Both the position numbers and the translations under genes were made by a program. The notes beneath the pieces were generated by a model. The model was not told where the DNA came from. It saw nothing but the letters and a program-made list of their open reading frames with translations, and ran no database searches. A stretch of 64,000 bases of DNA from Plectrocnemia conspersa (lineage: Eukaryota > Arthropoda > Insecta > Trichoptera > Polycentropodidae), in contig VTFK01000191.1 of NCBI GenBank assembly GCA_009617715.1, positions 248,001 to 312,000 on the forward strand, given 5' to 3'. Positions 38,248-50,500 of this stretch are shown in pieces. Numbering within the stretch: position 1 is the stretch's first letter; every line of letters starts with the position of its first letter.

Positions 38248-38838
38248 CAGTGATTCCCAAAGTGGTCTATATCGACCCCCAGGGGTCTATGATAACCTGC
38301 AAGGGGTCTACGTCAGCAAAAATAAATTTGGGGGTCCATGAAATAAAAATGGGGGTCCACTGAAGTGGATCTCAACAACCACTGATAGTACCTATCTACT
38401 TACATTATAATCTTATAAAATTAAAACATTTACATTATTTATAAAAGTACCTATGAGGTAAAAAAAATATTATATGTTTATAAAATTGTGTAAGTTGTAG
38501 GATGTAGGCATTCGCTTTGTGGTCGCAATACATTTTGAACTTGTAAAAACCTGCACATAATGATATACCATCGTGATTCTCAAAGTGGTCTATTCTAAAA
38601 TAAAGTGGTCTATATCGACCCCTAGGGGTCGATATAGACCACTTTATTTTTGGCTTTCAATGAATGGAATAATCCACATACACAGATAGTAGAAAGTGAG
38701 TAGCACGATACCAGCTCTCAAAAACACATTTGAAGTTGATGAATTTGCAAAAAATCAATATCAAGCAAGCAGGGGGTCTACCCAAAACCGAAAAACATGG
38801 CAAGTGGTCTACAAAACAAAAAAGTTTAGGGACCTCTG
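38248..38838. mobile_element. Composite hAT-type MITE with a central perfect palindrome
   Basis: 591 bp with ends CAGTGATTCCCAAAG (left) and CAGAGGTCCCTAAAC (right, inverted). It is flanked by 8-bp direct repeats CATTACAC (38240-38247) / CATTACAT (38839-38846). Many GGGGTCTA/TGGTCTA motifs occur inside, together with an internal end-like TGATTCTCAAAGTGGTC at about 38574, so one copy is nested or fused within another. A perfect 54-bp palindrome sits at 38597-38650. Confidence 0.8.
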
Positions 38839-38846
38839 CATTACAT

Positions 38847-39787
38847 CAATGATCCTGCAACCATTTATCATTTACGACACACCAAAACTCTACACAGAAC
38901 TTTACATCTCACTTATTAAAAAATAAATAAAAATAAAGAATGAGTTATGATTTAAGAGGATACACTATTTTTTATTTAACAATTATTAACAAACGTTTTT
39001 TTATCGTTGTTCTAAATTTATTTAATCTACCAGCTAAATATTATTATGTTGTGTAAAATCTAAAAGATTGCTTCTAATTTAAAAAATAATAAATTGTCAA
39101 TAATATATTTTTGTGATAATTAGTTATTAGAAGTTCCGAAAGGAATCTGGTGACCTGTCACTGAAATTAGTGTAAAATCGTATGCGTTTAATAATCATTA
39201 GAAGGGTAGTAAATAAAGTGAGCCTATTTAATATTTTTAGATATTTTGATAACAGCAACCATAATATTTTATTTTTAATATCATAAAAAATATGCTTTCC
39301 ATTAATTTCATAACTTATAATTACTTACTTGTTATAAAAGGAAGCGCCGGAAACTTGATATTCTATATTTTTAGCAAGCTTATCATATTGTTGTTATAGG
39401 TACGTAAAACTGCCAAATGATCATGATTTGATTTAATTGCATTCATAGTAGAGAATGTCGTTTTGCATGAAAAAGTAGCATAGAAAATGCTGTCAGATAT
39501 GTTAAAACTTATTCACAAAGGTTATGATAGATATCAACAACTACTCTAAAAGGTTCTCGATTTCAAGAATATGTCACATTTTAATTTCAAGTTTTCATCC
39601 TTAACAATTAAAATTCTTTCTCTTTCACAATTAAAATTATTTTAGTGCTGAATGAAAAAAAATACAAAAGATATTAAATCCTCTATTTTAAAAATATCTT
39701 CTAATAAACTCAATAAGTAAAAGTGTTACCTTATCATCATATTTATTATACTCAGATGCCTGTTTATATTTAGATTTAGTTACCATA

Positions 39788-39818
<31 letters not shown>

Positions 39819-40420
39819 TAATCACCTAACCTCTATTGCGCTACAAACATTTTTTGTAAAACTTAGCACAGATAAGCCATCATACATCACTATTTAATAG
39901 TAATTCTACGTGATTTAGTAATGCTCCGAATCTGCGTCTTTGCAAAATTCTTCCAAGAATATAATTAACGAGTTTAATTTTTAATTTACCACACTCTACC
40001 GTGATGTGTGTTATGTATTGCTAAAACAGTAGTAAACTTTTATTCTTAATTCTCCAAGAAGATTAATTATCAAATAAAGTTTTATTATATTTAAATTACA
40101 CTAGGGACTTTTCGTTGGACCTGCACCTATTTCGTCCTCTACGATGTGGTTCTTAGAGACACCACTATTTTTCATAAATAGTTTTGTGCTTATTTTTCGG
40201 TTTGCTCAGGTGTGGTACATCCTTTTTGCAAGCTTGATCTGTATTGGCACATTGTCAAAGAGTTAAGTAATAAAAAAGTTTTTAGTTAAAGTTCGATGCA
40301 GTGCATTGTCAGGCCCGTGTGTTCATATATTATACATACATATATCATATAATACATATCATGCGTCATATAATGTAAACCCTGTCATATCATTGTCTTT
40401 TAATTAATAATTTTTACCTT
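38847..40420. other. Intergenic AT-rich DNA
   Basis: No gene recognised. Contains an (AT)n microsatellite at 39785-39810. Confidence 0.5.
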
Positions 40421-40424
40421 TTTT

Positions 40425-40560
40425 AAATATCAAAGGATAAATTCCTGAGAGAGCTAAAAAAAGTTATTTCGGAAAAGTTTGTGCAAAACCGTATGGAAAT
40501 TTTAGTGTAAGTAGGACATAGAAAGACAAAGAGAGGATAAATTAGGACAATCCTCGTCAA
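40425..40560. repeat. Interspersed repeat, second copy of the 36.8 kb family
   Basis: Shares AAATATCAAAGGA, GAGAGCTAAAAAAAG, GGAAATTTT and AGGACA...AAAGACAAAG blocks with 36826-37130, in the same orientation. Truncated relative to it. Confidence 0.5.
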
Positions 40561-41444
40561 AAGAGGACGTCTAGTCAAATTAGCTTATATAAACTTCTGA
40601 CATCGTTTTATAGAAGCAAATGGCGCCTCTATTCAGACTAAATGGTGTCCCTCTTTGGGGTTTGCCGCTCCCGACGATCACAAATACAGTCCGTCTGATT
40701 ATGAGCTTAAGCACTCGGATTAAAGGCTTATAAACTTAACATTTAAAGAAAATATGCTAAAAGAACGTTACTCACAAACTTCCTTTATATTTGATAAACC
40801 ACTTGAAGATTCACCACGTTCAAGAAGAACTGCAGTTCAGTTAATAGCTCGCAGAAATCTTATTATCGGATTTACAACAAAACTGAGAAAATGAGTCCTG
40901 CATAAATTGCTTAAAGAAAACAATCTTAAAAAATTTATGTTTTTCACCTTCTTTCACGCTATACAAACTCATCAAGTGTTGATAATTTACTTTAATAGCA
41001 AGTGAACTTCTCATTGGTTTTCATCAAATGATTAACATGAGGCTAAATAATTACGGTTGGGATATGTTTGAAGGATAGTTTGCTTATTCGGAAGAAAGTT
41101 ATACTAATTATTTTTTGGCGCTTGTTATGGAAGTGAACAATTTAAAAATAAATATATTGGTAAATTTTTCGCCTCTGAAGATAGATCAATATGTATTTCG
41201 TTGGAAAAGTAATAAAATGTAAATGTTGTTTTAATAAATCAATTTTTTTATATTATTTAAAAAAAATTATCTCTGTATTTGATTTTTAATGTAGAAAAGT
41301 TTGTGTACTTGATATATGTAACACTAATATATTGAACAATAATTTACGTTTACGTTTAAAAAGGGTTATTTATGTAAAAAAACGCAAGCTACGATGTTAT
41401 TCCTGGGCAGCGATGATTTTGTGCAGGAGTGGGAGTAGGGTAGT

Positions 41445-41460
41445 TCACTCTATATATAGA
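41445..41460 (+). promoter_or_regulatory. TATA-like element upstream of the RRM gene start
   Basis: TCTATATATAGA lies about 55 bp upstream of the ATG at 41512. It could be a core promoter with a very short 5' UTR, or chance in AT-rich DNA. Confidence 0.25.
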
Positions 41461-41511
41461 GGTGGTCCAGAATGGCGGAATCATTGCGGCGCGGGTCGTG
41501 GGGCACTGGAT

Positions 41512-44500
41512 ATGGATTTCGGCAAGGAAGCGCACGAGAATGCGTTGGCGTTCATCAAAAGGGGTGGTTATGAAGTTAAGCAGAGAAACGGACAGTACGT
41601 GGTGTGGCTGAGGAAGGAGTTATGGCCGACTCCCGTCGAGCCGACGGAACACGAGGTGAGTCATATTTATAATGTTGAAGAGAATTCACCATTATCGAGA
41701 CCATTCGCGTAATTTAATTCACGTTTTTTGCAATAAAGTTTACGAATAAAAATACGTTTCGTTTAAATAAGGCGCGTTTTGCGGCTGCGGTTGGTAAAGC
41801 TGTTTCTGCTTTAACTCGGTATCGGTATCGGTTTTATTTTCTGATTTTTTGCCCGCGATTTGTTGCTCGAGTTGATTACACGCAACCATATTTACAGTTG
41901 AAATATCTCGGTTCTTTATACAAAACCCTCGCATCGTTTTCGTTTAACTCGCGGGAAGAATCTTTTTTACCCTGATAGGTTTTCTTTAACACACACCAGC
42001 TGCTACGTAACTAACTTTTCATAGAAAAATCTCGGTCGGTGGTGGTTTTTCTTTTTTAACGTGTATAATCATCAAAGATTCGCAAACCCATTTCTTAAAG
42101 GTAATTTTCGCTTCCCTGTTAAACTGATTGCGCATGCGCATTCGTCTCGTTCGTTTTGGAATCGACGCAGTTTATTATTCTCGATGCGCATGCGCTCGTT
42201 TTCAAACGACGCCGTGTGCCATTTTTCTACCGCGACCGCCATGTCGTTGCCGTCGCCGTCAACGTAACGCTCGGACCTTTCTGCGACACTTTGCAGAAAA
42301 AAATTTGGTGGTTGGTGGTCCAAGACACCGGTCTGAACTATAAGTAACACAGCGTCCGTCATTTTCGAACGCCATTTTGATTTTTTCCAACACGCTCGAC
42401 TATAATTTTAAAAGTGCAAATATTTTCGCTTTGCGATTATAGAAAATTCACAATCGAATATTGTTTATTTTTTTATTTTGGTTCACATTTGTGAACGCTT
42501 TTACTCGAGTGCCACTACTATTTTAGCAAGTACTGTACTGTACTGTACTGCATAGTTAAATTAAAAATGATTTGTTAAAATTAAATTTAAATGAATATAG
42601 CTGATTTTTTATATACTAAACAAATATGATTAAAAAATACTATTTATTATAATTATGTCCTAGGAATATTATTATAAAAATTCACACATGCTTACAATAT
42701 TCTTCTGCCCATACTCGTTTTTTAATACTTATATCCTTAAATCTATGTACATCTTTATAAATTATCAAATACTTACTAAAATTCTTTGGTAACATATTAT
42801 TTTTAAACTTATAACTTCAATAATATCGTAGATTATTTTTTTCTATTTATCATATTTCTCATCTTTTTGATTAGATGATTACAATGTTTCTTAAATTTAA
42901 TTTTTAAAGTATTTTATATTATTATCTAACTTAACTTAACATAAACAATAAATTAAGTAAGCTTAAGTACATTATATTTAACCATCTTTCTATTATACTT
43001 AATTCATTATTAAGTGTTATCTGCAACAATTGTATGTTACATTTTTCTATATTAATAAATATTATAAACATCAATGGTCCTAATTTGGACCCCTGTGGTG
43101 AGATTATCATAATCTACCTAAAACTTTTTAATCTCTTTTTTTTAAAAATAATTATCAAACCATTTTCAACTATTTCACTAAACACATAAACTCTAATTTC
43201 TTTATATACATTATATTTCTGTCTATTGTTTCGAAAGCTATCTTTAAATTCAATAAAATGTTACAATGATTCCCGATTGTTGTTCACACAGAATGTTTTG
43301 TGGAAAAAGAAAATCTTTTAATTGTTTGATTATTATTTCTTCCATCCCCTTTTCCATACAAGGCAATGTGTTAATTGGTCTCATTTTCATAACCTTTTTT
43401 TACTATTTTGTATTTTAGGTATAAGTATAATAGTATCAATCTTCAAATTATCAAGTATTTCTCCTTGTGATTGTGTTTTATTTAATTAATAATTAATTTA
43501 GTTCCTAGTATTTTCAATGTTTATTTTATTCTATTTACATTTAATTCATCAGTTCTATTTCCTTTTTTATTATCAAATTATGTTGTGATTTTTTTCTGAA
43601 AATTCTGATTTAATACAAAAATTGGAAAATTAAAATTATTATATTATACTAATTTAATGAACTGAGGTATTGAATTCAGAATTTCTTCTATGCTCTATGT
43701 AGTATGTAAAATTTGTTTCTGTTGTCATATGATGATCTTTATATATATTTCCATTAATCTCTATATATTTTTATGTCGTTTCTCTGAGAAGGATTACTTT
43801 TTTTTTTATTGTTTTTCACATTTTATTCAGGTCATTTTTTATTTCATCTATCGACTTTTCATACCATTTTTCACCTATTCTTAATTCTTTGACAGCCATA
43901 TGTTGACCCTGGTATGTTTTCCATTTTCCATTTAAAACTATTCTACTTGTTTTGTTTTTATCATTTGAAATATTTTATACGGTTCATCTCTTATTTTTAA
44001 AACATTTTTAACATCATCGTTAATCCACGGTTTTGAGTTGAATCTATATTCTATTCTAAATTTATATAGACTTTTTTTTTATTATCCACAATATTCTTAT
44101 AAATATGGTTCCATATAATAGTAACATCCATGTTATATATATTCCAGTCACATTTTTGTTATTCTATTCTTAATTTCTTAAAATCTAATTTTTTAATTAT
44201 CTCATTATTATTTTTTTACAATAATTACATTATGTTTTTCTATATATGTACATATATACAATGAAATGATCAGTAATTCTTGGGGTTGTTTTCACTTTAA
44301 ATTGTACTCTTTTACTATTGATAAAAACTAAATCTATTAATGCGCTCAAGTCATAAGTTGTACATTGTCAATATATTTGCTCATTTTTCTATTTTTGTAT
44401 TATAAAAATCCTTACATATGTTCCAAACATAATTCCAGCCTTCAATTAAAATGGTATCCATAATTTTATCAGAACACCGCCCTAAAATATTATTTATGAA

Positions 44501-47500
44501 TTCTAAGAATGAATTTGGATCACTATTTGGAGATATCTATGCTAAACATAATAATATGGGAATTTCTTCCAACAAAATTTTCACCATGACAGACCACTAT
44601 GTATTTCTTTATATGTTTTAAATAGTTATTATTATTGCTATATTTTTAAATATAACACCTCCTAAATGTCTGGAATTAGAATCGCATCTATTAATATAAT
44701 CTATGTTTTTCATTATCATTTGTGATATGTATTTCTGTTAATCCTTTTCAACAGGTAATTCTATCTTTTTTATTTGTATATATAATACATACATATACAT
44801 AGTATGTAGATGTTACAGTTAGAGTATTTATTCTCATCAATGTATGCATTGACCAGAAGTCTTAGTTAAAGCATACATTATTTTTTACCATGTTTAAACA
44901 GTTTGCTAAATCGAACGGAGGTTGATTTTTATAAAATATTTTTTTTAACCTTTCTGATTTATGGCCGGTTAGCACTGGACGTCATAAGAAAGACGCCTGC
45001 AATCAACATAATGTTTTTGGATCTCTTTTGAGTTATGTTATGGTTACGATTCCACAGGTTAGGTTAAATTAGATTAACCGCTTTTCACGATTGTATCATT
45101 GCTTTCTCTTCTGGGGATAATATATTGCCACATCTTTAAGTGTTTCATGCTTTTATTTTATGTACAATCATACAAAAGTTAAATACAGTAAGGCCAGTTT
45201 CACACATGCCGGATGGATTTGCCCAGCATTGGGCCGGCGCCGTGTAGTGGGGGTGGTGTTGTATGGGAAGCGTTGGATAGATTCGTCCGACATGTCTGAA
45301 ATCGTAGGTACTAGCCCATACAACACCATCCCCACTACACGGCGACGGCCCGGTGCCGGATGAATCCATCCGGCACGCGTGAAACCAGCCTAAAGCTTTA
45401 TTAACGATTAAATTATTCCATTTTCAGATCTACATCTCGAACATACCCAACGATTGTTATGAGGATGAACTTTTTCCTTATTTCGTGAATTGTGGCGATT
45501 TATACAACTTTCGGTTAATGCTGCACTTCTCAGGAAAGGGCAAAGGGTAAATATTTATTAGTAGTAATATCTAGATTAAAATAATACAAAAAAATAAAAT
45601 TCAGTTTTATTTAATATTATTGTAATTCAAATCTAATTATTGTCTATATTTTATTTTCAGAACTGCCTACGCCATGTACTTCAGCGAAGCCGGGGTGCAA
45701 AATGCTATAAGGCAGTATAATGATATTATAGTTCGTTCTAATCCGGAGTGTCGTTTATGTAAGATGTATTTTTTTTAAATATTTTTTAAAAGAGATATTG
45801 TATTATATTTGTACAATATATTTTGGTAAAACAATAATGTTGTATCAATAATAACTCTTAGTACCTGAGATTATTATATGTAGGCTAGAAATACCAAAAA
45901 TGCCTGGTTTTAAGCATTTTTTAATTTTTTTAACTTATTCTGGTGTTTTTTTTTTGGGATTTTTATTAAATAATATTGTTATAGACTTATCCTAGGTTTA
46001 TAAATTAAAGATACAGCAATAAAAATATAATTCAAGATTATGAATACATATAGATAATAATTTAATTTTTGAACAAATACTTTTATAGTTTTTAAGAATC
46101 TACAAACCACTTATGTTTTATTTTATATGATATAAACTAATGTACATTCATAAATATAAATATACAAAAATTATATTATATATTATACTATTTAAATGAA
46201 TAGTTAAACAGTAAAAAGGAGATTTTTTTAACAATAATGGATGTAAAAGCATTCGCTATTAACGCCATTAGTGTTCTTTGAATAACAGTTTTCTCTTAAT
46301 TATACAGTTCTTATCTTTGTTTTTCTAACATGAAATCTCATTTTATATTCAAAATAGGTTTAAAATTTGGTAATAAACAAAAAAATTTGAAAAGTCAATA
46401 TATCAGTTCAGGGTATTTTTGACGATTATGTCAAAGTCAATATATCCGCTCTGTAGTAATAAAAGAGTTAAATTGTCTGCTAGATAAATAATATGGTCAA
46501 CATAAAAAGTTATTTACATATGTATCTTTTACTTTGATGAATGATTTAAATTTTGTATTGTATTAGAGCAAATGCTTTGATTCGTCATTGAGCCTTGACA
46601 TTGTTGTAATTGTCATTGCGTAACTAATACCACATAAACCTCGTTGGTAGGTTAGCATATTAGGATTTTGTTAATTAGGTCTGTCTAAAACTATAAGTCG
46701 GGAAAAGTGTTTCAGAATTTTTGAAAAAAAATGCATAGTATTTTTCTGGGAAATTTTTAAATAAATAAAAAAATAGTTTATTATGACCATCAGCGGTTCA
46801 TGGTAAAATAGTTAAGGGTACTGTCATTATTATTTTATAAATGTACACTGTTGAGCGTAATATGCTTGGAATTATATTTGTATTATATATATATGTATAT
46901 TAATATATAATAATACAGTAGACCCCCCAATAACACGATAAATTGGGGATGTGCTATTTGGGTATGTGTAGTTGGGGGTTACTAGAAAATACTCGCATAT
47001 GTTTTGTACTAATTTCTTACGAATAAGGCGCGTGTGGTGAGATATCTTCTCTTTGGCTTGCTCACAGATAAAGTAATGGCACCCAAATAGCATCCCCAAT
47101 TTACCGTGTTATTGGGGGTCTAATTAGGGATTCCAATCCTGGGATTTTGGTATTGCAATTAGTCGATCCCGGGATTAGTCCTGGGATAATTTTCATATTT
47201 ATTTAATATTAGCTTTGTTATTTTATCGATAAAAATAATTTAAAATGAATAATACAATATATTTTTATATCTGTTTTTTATAACATACAATGTACGTATA
47301 ATTTTAGACTTGGGTTTAAAATAGAAAATAATACAACAAAAATAAAAAAGGGAAACAGTTTTACATATTTATTTGAGAACATAAAAAATGAACATTGACA
47401 ATGTATGTGTACATATGTACATTCATTGACACAATTAACGGAAAACATTATTTTGAATAAAATGCACAAAGCAACATCAAAGCATGAAGTGTTTCATCAT

Positions 47501-50500
47501 TTAGTCTGGATCTGATTTTGGTTCCTAAGCAGCCTGCTGCTGAAAAAGCACGTTTAGCCTCGACACTTGTGTGGGTATTGTCATGAAATATTTACATATA
47601 TGCCAGTTCGAGGTGATGACTGCGTGAGCCTCCATTTTCAAATAACATCATTTCTTAGTTTATAATTGACATGAGGCTAGTGCAGCTTCGAACTTATGGT
47701 TCACATGTCGTCAAGTTTTTTGTGATTTCATCTTGTAACTGTTGTTTCATTGTTTCTTGTTCAATTGATAGGGGCTTTATGTGGGATGACTGCGTTGAAG
47801 TAAATTCGATTGATGTCGTTATTAGTGGTTCTGATATTTCGATTATATATTTTGATCTTTTTCTTCACTTAATATTTCAATAAGTTTTTGAATAGTTTCT
47901 TTTTTAGTTTTAAGAGTTGTTTTGTTGTCATTGCATGATGAAGGGTTAAATAAATATTTTAGTGTATCAGTTAAATCTGTTCGGCTTCGTTTTTCTACAT
48001 GTTTTCATAGAGAAATTAATAAATCTTTGCCTAATGCAGACTTAAGCTCGGTCAATTGTCTAAAACTAAATTTTAAAATTGCGTCGGCTGAGCACAAGTT
48101 GGTATCACGTCAGCAGAGTGCTTCGACTGCTAATTTTAGAGATACTTGTATAATTTCTTTAATTTTCATCCAGCCATTTTCATTAAATGTCACCGAAAAA
48201 TTCTTTATATTTATTAGAGTTCTTCAGATTGTTATTGTTGTGAAATGAGGGCTCATTAAACGTAATAAATAACGTTTTTATTGATGACGAATCCATTACG
48301 ATCCAAGATGTTTGGATCAATGTTAAAATTTGATGCGTTTGACATTCATTAAAAAATTATTTATCACCTTATTTAAATAAGCTCTGTAGCTTTGATGTTT
48401 GTATTTTTTGCTATCGAAATTCATTTAAATACAATGAATCGTTCGGGATCCCGGGATTGGATATGTTACAATAGATTAATATTTAAAATAATTAGCGTCC
48501 TCTTATTTTATATTTTTATTCACAGAAATCTTTTAATAATTGTCTCCACTGTGTATTGTCATGTTAAACAGTTAGCGATTACTCTTTCGGAACCCAATCA
48601 CCTCTTAACCAGTTAACTGCGTTAGATGTATATACACATCAATCCTAAACTTTATTTCGGAACAGTTGACAGGTATACTCGTGTAAAATAAAAAATACTA
48701 TTTACTACTTTAAAATTACCATTTACTTTTACTGAAATTTCGAGTTTTTGTATGAAATTCAAAATTTCTGTAATAAAAATGTCATTTAGTGGAATGTTCC
48801 CTATATATTACCAATACAATTTCTATGTATTTCAAAAAAAGGGTTGATTAATCTCTGGTATATTGGTTATTCTCCATACAATGTATTGCTTTTTACAAAC
48901 CGAGTTGATTATTTTCACCAATGCATCTGGTATTCCCAAAATTGTTTTGTGTAGTTTACTGTGTATATCGGGTATTATTCGATAACAATTAAAATATAAA
49001 TATTATGCTCCTATTATAAATAAAATTTATAATAGAATTTGCTCTGCGTTCAACTTGTATACTCGTCATTGCTTGATTTTAATTACACAACCCCATAAGG
49101 GATTTTAAAACTTAATTCCGCAGTTAACTGGTTAAATTGTTTTCATATTCGACATCTGTGCAGTGTATAGTTTCAAAATCAGAATCGTTTTTGTTATTTA
49201 TAAATTGTATTGTCATAAACTTTTCCATAACTGAAAGATCTGGGTTCGAATACCTGGGTTCACTCTAGTGCAGGGCTCGGCAACCTATGACCCGCGGGTC
49301 ACCAAGTGACCCGATTGATGATTTAAAGTGACCCATTTGAACTCCGCAAATAGTTTTTTTAATATACGTATGTATACATGTGCCGAATAACGTTTAACGA
49401 TGTTACAACCAGACCACATATATGGTTGTTAGGACCAAACATATTTACTTACTTCTTAATAGTCACATTTTAAATATTTTGTTTCGCAGTCAAAAAAGGT
49501 TGCCGAGACCTGCTCTAGTGTTTTCTGTCGTGTTCACAAGATCAAAATTATTAATTATTACGTAATTATAATTCCGATGGACTATCACAAATTGGGTTTT
49601 CTTGGATTTTTATAATCTCAGGGATGAATATCGTGATGATTAATTAAAATCGAGCTAGATGGTTCATACAAGGTTTTAATAATCTATATTAATGAACTTA
49701 TTTCATACAGAATATCATATAAAAATTATAATGAAAAAAAAACCACTAGTCACTACTCAAACGTTTGTTGTAAGTTAACGGAATTTATGATTTTTGAATG
49801 CTACTGATTTATTATATACATATTGCACGTGATTATTTATTAAATTATATTCTTTATTGTTGCAGCCGTAAAAAAATCGATCAACAACTGCAAATTAACT
49901 ATACAAGACATTCCAATCGATATCGGACTAGCAAGCATAGGTCAAAACATTCGGAACAACAGCGAGGAGTTAAAGGAGGTAAGCAAAGATTTATTTTCAA
50001 GTTGTAAAATTATTTTTTAGTACTTATCGGATAAATGCAAGTATGTTTGGATTTTACTCTAAAATGGAAAGAGGAAGCGAATTTTAATGTGAATTTTCGA
50101 GTGTGACACATACAAACGACTAACTAGGTATCCAATTAGTGGAGTACTGGGGAATAAATCGTCACATTTAATTAAAAACTAGTGAGCATCCTGCAAGTTT
50201 TAATTTACAATATCTATATATTCTTACTATATTTTATTTCATTTATTATTGTGATTAAATGAACAACATATAACATTTTTAAATTTATTATTTGGACTTC
50301 CATACATAGATATATAGAGAATAATGAGGTTAAAGGGTAGTAACCTATTGCATGTCTTATAAATTATGCAGATAAATTTATATGAGCTACAATTGCCTGG
50401 CTACTGCATTGTAACGATTTAATTTGCAATTTTATTATAATTTTTTTTTAGTTAATTTACCATTTGCAACTTTTGGATCGCCAACTTTTGGAATCGAACA

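Larger units (their letters stand above)
41656..45427 (+). other. Intron 1 of the RRM gene, 3.8 kb
   Basis: Holds a GC-rich regulatory-looking patch (41940-42420), a TACTG microsatellite (42534-42552), a non-LTR retrotransposon relic (about 42990-44760) and a Harbinger-like MITE (45192-45390). Donor GTGAGT, acceptor CATTTTCAG. Confidence 0.75.
45759..49865 (+). other. Intron 3 of the RRM gene, 4.1 kb
   Basis: Contains the pogo-like MITE, the hAT transposase relic and a SINE with a nested hAT MITE. The AT-rich remainder (45.8-46.9 and 48.5-49.2 kb) shows no exon. Confidence 0.75.
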
